A stretch of DNA of 64,000 bases from Kalmusia sp. IMI 367209. Taxonomy: Eukaryota > Ascomycota > Dothideomycetes > Pleosporales > Didymosphaeriaceae. Below the pieces are notes generated by a model that ran no database searches, was not told where the DNA came from, and was given only the letters and a program-made list of their open reading frames with translations. Of this stretch, positions 1-10,232 are shown piece after piece. How positions within the stretch are numbered: the stretch's first letter is position 1; each line of letters starts with the position of its first letter. A program made the position numbers and the translations under genes. Location: positions 366,399-430,398 of the forward strand of contig JAPEUQ010000023.1 in the NCBI GenBank assembly GCA_027946365.1, read 5' to 3'.

Positions 1-1736
1 GTCGACGAAGGAGATGCGACGTTTATTTTGAACTGTCGCAAGGTAGGCGCTGGCTGCAATGAACCCGCAAATCGCCGCCTGATAAGGGTTCCACGCACGA
101 ACAGCTCCACTCACGCGACCGGGCTCCCATCTTTTATAAGAACGGGTTATGGCGGTGCGTTTTCCGGACCGCTGGTAAGGAATCACAGGCAGTCGGCTGG
201 CCGCCCCCGACGTCAGGCCGTCCCCAACCCCAGCTCAAGGGCGCACGAGACGGGCGACGATCGCCCTTCTTCTGGAGCCGCGTTATCAAGGCGTTGGCGC
301 AAGCTCGTGCTAGGTGGAGCAGCCATCAAAGCGCGCATGGCGACGGTTGCGGCGTGATTGGAGAAAGGCGCCGCTCCCCACACGCTTGGTCAAGCTTTGA
401 CCAAGCTGCACAAGCTTCGCCGGCGCGGCGTTACGAAGACGAATTGACACCCCCTGCGATAAGCCGGGTGGGCGTGTCGAGCAAATGGGCCATGCCTTCG
501 CCTGCACATGGAAGGTGAGATTGCATTCGTGGGTAATGTTGCAACGGGAAGGCCGAAAGCTGACGTCAGAGAACGTGCGTCGTGAGACATTTCCCCAGCA
601 CCGCGCGCTGTGCTGCCCCGTCAGCTTCTGCTCATTGGCGAAGAGAATAGATGAGGCAACAATATAAAGTACCCTCTTGTTCCCGCCGCCATCTTCCTTA
701 TCAACGCCGTCGCGACGTCGACTTGTGTTGAGCTCTAGCTTAACGACTACGGCCACGGTCATCGTCTCATACCGAGTTCCGCGTTGCATAAGTGAGGACG
801 GTCAAGACAATAGCCACTGGCAACGACCAAGCATCGCCAAGTTCCCTAGCTGCCTTGGCCTGGAGTCGTTGGGAAACACGCACCGAGCATCTTGCACGAA
901 ACAACCCCAAATCCGTCCTTCCTTTTCATCCCAGATCACCGCATTTGCCCCTGAAAGCATACGCCTGAGTTTGATCTGCGGTCCGGTTGGCTACGGTCCG
1001 AGCGGACCGAGGCATCACCTGCGCTAAGCTACAATGGTCAAGAAGAGATGTTTTGCTAGGGTCCCCTGTTACAACAAAATATTCCGTGCTCGTCTCCTCC
1101 TTGTGAACTGTTCCTCTTTACCTTCGTTGCCGAAAACGACGGCATATGGTCTGTTCCATCGTGGCTAGTCCTATCCACTACTAGCTGTGCTATGTATACT
1201 GGCCCATGTCCATGTATTCGCACCGGCTTAGTGGAAATGATACTGGTCGTTGCAACCAAGACTGAATGTGGATTTTTCAGATTGTAAACCTACCACAATC
1301 TTACACTTTGAAGTCAGTACAATCAAAAGAGTTTGAATTTGTTTGAACTATCAACTAATGTTACTAACCTAATCATGTCAATTGCAGTTGAAACCATGAC
1401 CGTGCTTCATCTAAATCGAAAACCCCGAATCTGCCACTTCACTATTGTTTCCTCCAACCTTTAGGTATCAACAGGCTATACGTAAATTTGCGCGTCTTTG
1501 TCCGCATCGTGAGGCTGACCGGTGCTGCCAAGCTCCGCCTGTTCTCCCACGCCTGTATTGCTTCCGTGTATTGAGTGCAAGTGAGGCTTGGCGTCATACT
1601 GGTACAGGACTCTTGATCGGAGACTGGCTGCATGGGGGTCTTGCGTCCGGGTAAGGGGATGTCACGGTCCCATGTTTCCCTGCAGAAAGGGCATGAGTAT
1701 GTGCCCCGAAAAATTCAATTGAAGATCAAGGTGAAC
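1..1736. other. 5' window edge, no gene recognised
   Basis: Open frames up to about 160 codons occur on both strands, but none resembles a known family, shows a splice structure or has a convincing leader. A TATA-like element (AATATAAAG) near 660-669 is followed by a pyrimidine-rich stretch, as in fungal promoters, but no supported coding start lies downstream. Positions 1260-1430 are A+T-richer than the flanks. The segment also contains the 3' flank of the RhoGAP gene that ends at 1737. Confidence 0.4.
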
Positions 1737-3994
1737 TTAATCTTCATCGAAGATCTGGAGAACGTTATCCAGTATTGTGATGATGACACGAGCTTGAAGC
1801 CCGGCATCTGCCATATTGTTCCCCTTGTGAGGGCCCATGATAGAAGGTCTGAGTATGTCAGCTAAATCGGAGTAGCCACAGGGACGGATGCTTACGCCCA
1901 ACAGATGCCAAGATTGGCGGTGCTCATGCGATTGACCTCCGATGATTGCTCTACACGACGGAGATGAAGCATGAGCGCTCGAAGCGTGGCGTAATTGGGA
2001 TCCGGAAGTGCATTGATCAAAGCATGCATAGAATCTCGCCGCATCGTGTCATCGTCGATGCGTGCTGCATCGATAAATTTTGAGTAAAAGTCCCGGGTCA
2101 GAAGAGGGTCGGGCAGTTCCCGGAAGAATTGTTTCAACAGACCAGCAACACTATTGACGTCGTGTTTGAATGCCTCCGGGTTGCGGAAATCGACCTGAGT
2201 GGCATCTGCGTAATTGTCAGCGAACGAGTGCAATCTGTCAGGCGGATGACATACCGCTATCAAACAAAGCTTTCATAGCTTGAATATGAGAGGAAGTCCC
2301 AGGAATGCGGTAGATGCCTTCGACTTCTAAACCATAGAGATCGACGGCTTGGACGCACTGATATACGACAAGAGGTACGGGGGAGCCATCCCTAGCAAAG
2401 AGCTGGTCCAAGGTCACGCCGAATACAGGGTTTGTTGGAGGACTCATATTGTGTGATACTACCCCGCTAGTCTGCTGTGCTGTTGCTTGCCCTGCGGGGC
2501 CTCTAGGATAGTCAGGATGGGAATACGGGTTCTGTGTGATGGGAGAGTAGCCAGAAGCACTGAATTGTGGTTGTTGCTGTTGCGCTTGTTGAGGCGGCTG
2601 TTGATAGCCTGAGGCGTAATTCTGGTAGTTGGGCTGTTGAGAAGGCTCGGGAGGTTGAGACGCTGGCTGAAATTGCGCAGGCGGAGGAGCGGAATCGGGT
2701 TGTAGGGGAAACGAGGGAGGAGGCTGGTTCTGGATTTGCATCGACGTTCGACGACCTCCGCCAGTGGCAGGAGGAGGAGTCGGGTGGGCGTGGGAAGAGG
2801 CTTGCGTAGGATGCTTAACGTATTGCAAGTCTGAGCGTATGGAGGGCACTTTGGATGCGTGCTTCAAGACGTAGTCATCAAAATCCCTATCGTTGTTGAT
2901 CTGGTAGATGAGATGATTTATGCTCGGAGGCGGCGGAGCGGTACCGCCTTTGAGGGGCTGAGGGCTCACAACCTGGCCATTGTTGACGACTAGCTTTTCG
3001 TTGAATGAAGCTGGTAGAGTAAGTATACGATAGTCTGCGGGTGAAGATTGGCTTACCGTATTTCTGCATTTCCATGGTTAGCGCTGCATCGATCTCCTTG
3101 ATGAGATCGACCATCGCCGAGACAGCCTGGGGACGCGTAGTAGAAATCAGCTCTTTCCGGTACGACTGAGCGGTCTGAATCTTGGCCAAATAGTCTTGGT
3201 CGGCAGCCTGAACTTTGCGTTGCAGGTCCTCCTCATGCTGGGCAGCCGACTTAGGCCCTTTGAGGCCAAATTTCCTGCCTGCACCCGTATCGCCCGTCTT
3301 GACGCGATCCAAATCCTCTGCAAGCTGGTCGTATTTGGTCTTGGCCTTCTCGGCGAGCTTTTCGGCATCCTGCACCTTTTGCTCTGCGGCCAGGCCCTGC
3401 TGCTTCCACGTCTTCCTGCTGCCGTCCATTTTGATAGCCAGCTGGAGTAGGTTTTCGTGCATGGCATGGAGGGCAAGGCCGAATTGTGTGCCGTTGTCGC
3501 CGATGCGCTCGTTGGCGTGCAGGACGTGCTCGAATTGCGTCTGGTAGCTCTCGTGGCGGCCGTCTGCCTTGCGGATGTTGTCGAGCGTGGAGCGGCTGAG
3601 CTTCTTCAAACTGTTGGCGTGCTCCTCTTCCATTGCGCCACGGCGCTTCAAGAAGCTGGCGAAGTCCTGCAATGTCAGCATATTCCTGAGTAGCCCGCAT
3701 AACAGTACGCACTCGAGCGCTAGCAATGCTCGCCTTGAGGCGATTTAGCAGCGTGTTGACACCGATGTCGGAATGCAGCACATCGTGGACTTTCTGCTGC
3801 AGCTGAGCATCTGGGGCATCATGTTTCTGCTCCTGCCCTTGAATGGGGTGCGCTGCCAGGCCGTCGACTGGCGATGCTGGCGTGGCGTCTGCAGGAGGGC
3901 CATTGGTGTCGGCGGCGGCGGCGCCGCCGGTGTTGAAGTCTGGATTGAAGCTCTCGGTGCTCTCCATAGGGGGCAGCGTGGGCGGGGCGGCCAT
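1737..3994 (-). CDS. rgd1: F-BAR and RhoGAP domain protein (Rgd1-like Rho GTPase-activating protein), five exons
   Basis: Exons on the minus strand are 3994-3713, 3666-3057, 3010-2255, 2205-1896 and 1848-1737. The four introns are 46-49 bp with GT/AG ends, all phases close, and the sum is 2070 nt (689 aa). The N-terminal half is a long helical F-BAR-type region (roughly residues 45-330) with heptad-like Lys/Glu/Ala-rich stretches. A Pro/Gln-rich linker (about 365-490) follows, then a RhoGAP domain from about 493 to the C-terminus. The motif EGIYRIPG supplies the catalytic arginine finger near residue 532, and FFRELPDPLL is the second signature. This order matches yeast Rgd1, a GAP for Rho3/Rho4 that binds phosphoinositide membranes through its F-BAR. 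I chose the Met at 3994 because it opens the low-complexity lead-in to the F-BAR; an in-frame Met at 4081 is possible. The GAP ends close to the stop, with no long tail. The family call is firm; orthology to Rgd1 is inference. Confidence 0.9.
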
Positions 3995-4287
3995 GTTGAC
4001 AGATGGAAACGTGAAGCTTGGGAGGAAAAGTGGGCGGTTGTGGAACGATGAGATGCCGTCGTGGCGGTGCAGCCGAACCACTGCGGTGGACTACAAGCAC
4101 CAGCGTCATCATTGCCAAGCACCCATCAACGCTATACCCAATATAGATTAGTCTTCGCATACCCACGACTTCCAGTACCAGTGGTAGTCAGTCATGTCCT
4201 CCAATGGGCATCATCGTATATATATGACGGGGTCTACAGCGGGATTGCCTCCAGCGTGATTTACTAACGTAGTCAGCTTCGAGTAGA

Positions 4288-4605
4288 TACTCACCGACCG
4301 GGACTTAACGCACTTCTTGTCCCACAGCTCATTCATCTTATCAATGGCATCCTTGGACGACACATCAAACACCTACGCCTCATCGACATCGAATGCGGTA
4401 TTGTTGAGAGCATAGAACTTCGAGCGGTTCCCTCATCGAAAACTTGCCTTTGGTAGATTCTCATTTCTCCTGGCTCGCACGTTCCTCGTATTACCCATGG
4501 GCTGCTTCTCTGCATCCTTGGTCTCTTCACACACCTGATCGAAAATTAGTTTTTCGATCTTATTCGACGACTGAGCTCCAAAATGTCCGTGCGTCTGACC
4601 CCCCC
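4288..4605 (-). pseudogene. Decayed protein-coding fragment, family unknown
   Basis: On the minus strand one frame stays coding-like for about 100 codons from near 4605 down to 4290. It is interrupted only by a TGA and a TAG, both positions where a single C-to-T change of CGA or CAG would explain the stop. Readable stretches include KIEKLIFDQVCEETKDAEKQ and VFDVSSKDAIDKMNELWDKK. A consensus donor (GTGAGT) follows at about 4289, with a GCTGAC branch-like site and a TTAG further on. I do not recognise the family. It looks like an exon of a lost gene rather than chance, because the residue mix is strongly charged and helical. Confidence 0.33.
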
Positions 4606-4727
4606 CTCACGTATTTCACCCAGGATTTCCTCTAATCCTCAGGTCTTCGACAAAAGATACATTGTTAAGCTTTCGAAGAATGTCAGAAGGCGCTTAGAGT
4701 AGAACGCCGACATCTTTGATTGACATT

Positions 4728-5302
4728 ATGAGGAATTCAATTACGGCCTTCGAGAAGTGGTTCAAGGCCGTTCGGCAGGATGCTAAAGCTATACCATTTA
4801 GTTTGCACTTGTGGATAAGAGTCACCAAATTTGTAAACTGCATCGATACTCTGCAATCACTGGTGAGTAGTTCCGCATAGCTTGTATGTCATTCTTAGAA
4901 ATTGCATAGCGGGATGGTCGCATCGGGCAAGGACGGTAACCCATTCAAGCAAATGTGTGAGCCGAAGCTAGCATTCAATATTATCTTGTGGTGTACAACA
5001 TGCACACATTTCTTGTGAGATATTCAACATCAGCCTTCCGTACAGGCTCACAAGCCCTCTTCAACAACGTCACCGAGTGCAATACTCTTCCAACAAGAAA
5101 AATAACGAAAATGGTGGGCGGCATCATGAGTAAACCCATGCGAAGAGGTGTTCGAGAGGCGAAACTAAAATCGTCAAAGATTCCTTATGTTAAGGAGTGT
5201 TCGACAAGGGTAAATGGGTCTGTCGTAACTAGCGATGGCCACCTAGGCTGCCTTGCGCTTACGGAAGACGCCCAAGATCCACGCCCCAAAACGCTTGGCT
5301 AG
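4728..5302 (+). CDS. Possible small spliced gene, unknown product
   Basis: A Met at 4728 opens a frame (MRNSITAFEKWFKAVRQDAK...) that reaches a GTGAGT donor near 4862. It can rejoin after a TTAG acceptor at about 4897, and can join a third open segment (about 5034-5302) through a GTACAA...CATCAG intron. The last 60 bases overlap the 3' end of the convergent Est1-domain gene. No family is recognised, and the exon limits are guesses from splice motifs only. It may equally be a decayed fragment. Confidence 0.22.
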
Positions 5303-8300
5303 GGGGGCCTTTCGCTGCGTCCCGGAACTTTCATTATCGGAAATCCAGATCGAGTTGATTTCCTCAGCGTCGCTATCCACGTATAGGTTGCGGAACCGCC
5401 CCATAGACATATCCTGGAGGTCGAACGCAGTTGATCCGCTAGCCTCTACCTGCGAGAGCTCAGAAAACCTAGCGGTCTCCTCTTCCTTTTCCTCGTGGCG
5501 ATTGACAGCCCTAGCAATGTTCAACACCAAGTCACATAGGAAGAAGCTCAATGGCATTGTCAATGATAAGGCAAGGATCGGACTCAAGCCAGTGAGTGAT
5601 TTCCAGTGCTCACTAGAGCCGGGTAACGCCATGAAGATGATGGCGATGATAATGCTGAGCAATACCGCAATAGTGCAGAATATCCTGCTGTGATTTCGGC
5701 TCTTTCTTTCTGAGTTTGAGGCTTTCTTGTGTTTCGGCTGCATCACAACAACACGACAATACGCAAGCATGAGCATTAAATATCCCAGGCCGACCGCCAG
5801 CCGTACGTAGCGATCACTCTCCTTGGTAGTAGAGTCCGCATTGGGGCGTATTGCTGTAAATATGATGGCTGTGATCAACATGAAAACGCCTAGGGTTCCT
5901 TCCGCCTCAGCCCAGAGCAGAGCGGCAGCAAGGCCAACAAATATCACCAGGATGATCATAGGTGCCACTAACACAGCGCTCGCGACAAGTATGTCGGAGA
6001 GCGTATCAGTAGCGGGCTGTCTCCAGTTCGGATTGGTGGCAGTATCTGCGCTTTGAGCCGCTGCTCCGGGAACGAGCATGTTAAGGGCCAATGGCATGGA
6101 CATGAATCCAAGCGACGCATTATGTCTCCGTTTCGTTGACAACGATGAGATTTTCAAGGCGAAAGATCTCGCGGGCTCATATAACTTTTGGAGCGCGTTC
6201 GATTGAGTGAGGATCGCTATACGTTGGAGGATCCGTTTGGTTCGGGACTTGATGGTTGACACGAGCTCGAAGTAACGCTCTTTCTCGTCATGCCCATCTG
6301 CAAACCAGTTCTCCTGGAAGTACCATTGGCTCCATAGTTGCCCGCGGATGAGGTAGTCTTCAGGCAGGGGCAGGTTGTCAGGCTGGCCATTTGGGAAAAC
6401 AGGCCCTTCCATAAGTTTGGGTCGTTCGGCCTTGAGTAGCGTGTTTGAGAAAATGACTACTGCAGACCAGGGAGTGTCATCAACCAGGTGAGAAGCGTAT
6501 TGAATGGGTGCAAAACTAGCAAGGAAGGAAAGCAGAACATGGACGTGAGGAAGAACGTTTTTGTCGCCTGTGCGCTTATGAACTAGAGACAATGTCGACA
6601 TGGCGAGAAGATACGCTTTAGAGAAAGTGAAATCGTCGGCTGAGATGTCTAACTTAGATGGAAGTTTTGTCTCGGTGATGATAGGCAAGCTAGAATCGGC
6701 GGGACTGAAGCTTTGGCTAGGCTCTTCCTCGGCTGGAGATGATAACTGACTGGAGTTACGATTACGGGAGTCGCTTTTAGCGAGCAGGATCAGGGCTGAA
6801 TTGTGTGCGCTATGATTAAACAGCTTAGATATGTTGGTGATAGCGATGTAAACTCCTTGCTCTTTCCATTTGGCGGTTACACGTCCAATAGGATTATCTA
6901 GTTGTCTTTGAAAGGCAATCGCGGCCTCCTCAAAAGCAGCGAGTGACAGTTTCTCGAAAAGAACGCTGTGTGCTTGGATGAAGCTTATGTCGATAGGCAG
7001 GGCGTGCGATGCTGTCGGTCGGCCGAGGATAGGGTCTAGCAATGTCAAGATGGACTCCCTTGCGCTAGGGAACGGCTTAACGCAGCTCAGCGACCTCGCA
7101 TAGTAGTCCAACTGCTGGAGGGAATGTGGTCGAGCGAGAATCGCCAAATGGTGACATAGTCGGCCCACAGACGGACTTTTGTCAGCAGCTTTATTATACC
7201 ACGACCTAGCTACGCCAGCCCAGAGCTCACGGTCGCGTAGGTCCTCATCTTCAATAGCCATTCGATAACGGCCAAGATCTCCTAAGCACTCAATCCATGT
7301 GTCTTCAAATTGAGGTACACTTTCGTATAAGAGTGCCATCATCTGGTAAGCTAGATAAATAAAAGCGAGCATGTAATCGATGTTTTCAGGGAGTCGGCGA
7401 CGTAAAAGCTCGAGAAAAGAATGTATCCCGTGCTTCCACATACGTGCTGGTATTGCATACTTCGATGCAAGACGACGTAGGGCAGGAGACGCTGAGGGGT
7501 GTTGCGATGCAAGGAAAAAGTCATGGTGCTCATGTAGAAGAGTTCTGTGAAGGGCAATGAGGGCCTGCCAATTGCTATCCGCTACAGCAGAATTTTGCGC
7601 TTGGGACTCTTGCGCTCGATCGGCGTGGATGCACTTGGTTTCAACCATTGTCAAACCGGCGTAGATGGACTTCACCTCACTCGCAAGCTGTTCTTGTGAG
7701 ATAGGTCTGGAGTCTGGCTGTAGAAGTAGTCCTGAATATCTTGAATCGACATGCTGTACCTCAGTCAGAACAGTCTGGCGTTGGGAAGAGGGTCCCTGAG
7801 GTTTGGTTCTGTACGCCTGAGGACCTCTATTGGGTAATTGGCTCAGTGGGCTCGGCGGATTGATTGGCCGTGATGGCTGGAACTGGCTCCGGTTGGCCTC
7901 GACTGACCATTCACTACATGGTTCTTGGGTAGACCTATAGGGACTAGTAGTACCCTTCGAATGGTCAAACAGGCGGGGATTTGGCCGCGGACGCTCAGGC
8001 ACAATTGTGTGGGGAATGACCCGAGACCAGTCCGAGTCATAGATCTCGGCAGAGCCAGGATCCGTACCACATCGAGCATGGAACTCAGCAGGCCTTTTCT
8101 TTCCATATGGAGACTGGCGACCTTTACCAGTCTCGAACAATGAGAGTGTGGTAATATCGGGGGTGGATCCACCACCTGCGGTAGCCTCCCCAACCCGGTC
8201 TGCCGTGGCCTTTCTAAGTGCAGCTTTCAGAACTTGAATCCTTAACAAGAAGGGGAAACATGACTAAGGCAGGCTGGACTTACACCTTCAACGCGTCTTC

Positions 8301-8516
8301 CTTCACCCGGGACCGTGCTCGGCTCTGGTCGATGTCTTGCAGCAGATGAGCATGATCCGTCTTGGCATGGCTGAATAACTGGTCGAGATTCTGGAATATG
8401 CGTCCCTGGTGGCTACAATAGGGACATGGCAGCGCGTCTGATGGCGGAAGCGCCTTCGCTTGCGTCCGCAGGGCATTCACAAATCTCGCGTGAACATCGA
8501 CATTGCCGCTGGCCAT
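5243..8516 (-). CDS. Est1-type DNA/RNA-binding-domain protein with N-terminal zinc finger and C-terminal membrane region
   Basis: Exon 1 is 8516-8284. A 43-bp intron (8283-8241, GTAAGT...TTAAG) joins codon 78 to exon 2 (8240-5243), giving 1076 aa. Near the N-terminus CPYCSHQ...HAKTDH is a single C2H2-like finger (about residues 30-55). After a Pro/Ser-rich stretch, residues about 260-480 carry the Est1/SMG7-type helical-repeat region. Signatures are DTWIECLGDLGRYRMAIED, GRLCHHLAILARPHSLQQL and ARESILTLLDPIL. The later LPEDYLIRGQLWSQWYF block (about 700-720) also belongs to this domain in fungi. Five hydrophobic segments follow (about 827-855, 859-877, 890-910, 931-950, 959-987), ending in a basic tail. 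Est1/SMG7 proteins act in telomerase recruitment and mRNA decay. This fungal subfamily adds membrane anchoring and, to my knowledge, has no assigned role, so I give no gene symbol. The ATG at 8516 faces the divergent promoter shared with the gene at 9249. Confidence 0.85.
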
Positions 8517-9248
8517 TTTCAGAGCCGCGCAAACGCGGTGGCCGCAGCCGGAGTATCAAATGTCCTAGACACCACTCCGAGTTGTAGGTATATCTTCTGG
8601 CTATGCAATGGCGTGATAGGGGACGGGATGCGATGGTACCATCTAGGAGACGAGATGGGATGGTCGGAGGCGGGATATTGTATGGTGGTTGTTAATACGT
8701 CTTGAGAGACGAGATGCGGTGGTGGAAGTTGAACTATGTATGGTAGAGGCGTGCTAAATGGCTATGTAGCGGTGTTGTTGAGTCAAGGCCACATTGAGAA
8801 ACATGACCCAAAGATAATATGGAGGCGGGAAAGAGGGTGAAGGGGAACTGAAAAGAGAAGTGGGAAGACTGTGGCTATGCACTTCATGGATTCGCGAGCG
8901 CGGGGTGTAGGATGACGTGTCCCCCCGCCATCTTGCACCGCCACCCCTCTAGCTGGTGGGCATTGCACGGCGACCTGTTCTGCAGTGCGGACACGTCGCA
9001 GCCAACACACTACATTCTTCCCTCCCGTCTTTCTATTTCTGTTCTCTCCCTTTTTTATTCGACGGTCTATCCAAAGTACACGGCGCCGAAGACTACGACA
9101 AAGTCGGCTTCTTGACCTCCACCCCTCCAGCAAACCTCAACGGATTTTGAAGCCCTCAACGGGCTTGTGAATATTCCTCCATTCCTGTAGTTCCTCTGTC
9201 ACCGCCGACGCTCAGCGACACTCGCACGCTCCTCTTCCACCAAACAAT
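8517..9248. promoter_or_regulatory. Divergent intergenic promoter region
   Basis: About 730 bp separate the start codons of the Est1-domain gene (minus) and the membrane-protein gene (plus), so both promoters must lie here. The left half contains repeated GGGATG/GAGATG-type words (about 8618-8715). The right half is pyrimidine-rich (about 9010-9055 and 9165-9240), as in fungal 5' leaders. No binding site can be named with confidence. Confidence 0.5.
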
Positions 9249-10232
9249 ATGGCTTCATGCTATAACCCGCCTGAAGTCGAGAAATGCGCGTCCGATAAAT
9301 TATTTCCACTTGATGGTCCCGCAGTCGACATCGTAGGGGTATCAGACTATGAAACAACGTTGGCAGGTGAGGATGGTATGGATCAGAGAAGATATCTACG
9401 ATTTTGCGGGCCGGGAATACAATGTTACAGCTTGGAGGCTATAGAGTCAAAATATTCCGCCCGAGATGATAGCAACACAGATGCGAAACAACCTGCGCCG
9501 GATCCCCTCTACAGGCTTGCGAGGCATCGTGAAAACACCCAACGTTCTACTACGCCTATCATAATGGTCATCTACGGTTCTGGTCGAAGGAAATTATCTC
9601 GATTACTGCGGAGGACGCCTCAAACATCCACGGAGGAGCCTGACTCCATCAGCGCCACCTTGAACTCAATCTACGGCATCATTTACTTTCCAAGGCCCCG
9701 TAGACGACGGATTCTTCATACTTCATTGCTTGTGACAGGCCAGCTTATGTGCTGCGCAATGGTACGGAACTATGAAGTCTGCCATGGCACTCCGGATTCA
9801 TGCCAGGTTACTTGGATACCAGATTCTCAAATCTTTCTATCGTCTCTGACGCCGCTTCTCGAACATCTCCGAATCCCATCAACATTCTTCTTTGTACTCC
9901 TAGCTCTGATATATGGAGTCTTAGCTACGCTTCAGTACGACACGAATCGGACTGATCAACTCCAGCCACGGTTTCTCCTCGTTGGGATAATTGCTGGAGC
10001 CGTTAGAGCCCTACCATCCCTAACCAAGCCAGACGAAGGTCTTGCTCTAGCCTCCCCGCTAGCTATCTCCGCAACATGCGCTCTCACACTCAGCGCCGCT
10101 GTACACTGGTTCTGGCGCACTTTCATCGCTCAACCCAAGAAGAGACTCCACAGCACGGTTGACCAATGGGCACAAGAGGCAGTGGAAGTGGATACTAAGG
10201 AACACATTGTCAAGTTCCATGAGATTATCTGA
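9249..10232 (+). CDS. Predicted multi-pass membrane protein, unknown function
   Basis: An uninterrupted 327-codon frame starts at an ATG (AATATGGCT context) after a CT-rich leader. The first 150 residues are hydrophilic, with a basic cluster FPRPRRRR just before the first hydrophobic stretch. Further hydrophobic segments are about 155-170, 210-232 (TFFFVLLALIYGVLA), 245-262 (FLLVGIIAGAVRAL) and 270-296, followed by a short soluble C-terminus. No family signature is recognised. It is divergently paired with the Est1-domain membrane protein. Codon use is even and there is no internal stop, so I judge it a real intronless gene. Confidence 0.6.
   Translation: MASCYNPPEVEKCASDKLFPLDGPAVDIVGVSDYETTLAGEDGMDQRRYLRFCGPGIQCYSLEAIESKYSARDDSNTDAKQPAPDPLYRLARHRENTQRSTTPIIMVIYGSGRRKLSRLLRRTPQTSTEEPDSISATLNSIYGIIYFPRPRRRRILHTSLLVTGQLMCCAMVRNYEVCHGTPDSCQVTWIPDSQIFLSSLTPLLEHLRIPSTFFFVLLALIYGVLATLQYDTNRTDQLQPRFLLVGIIAGAVRALPSLTKPDEGLALASPLAISATCALTLSAAVHWFWRTFIAQPKKRLHSTVDQWAQEAVEVDTKEHIVKFHEII

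Noticed and set aside
310..789. 159-codon minus-strand frame
   Set aside because: No domain, overlapped by frames of comparable length on the other strand, and no leader or splice context.
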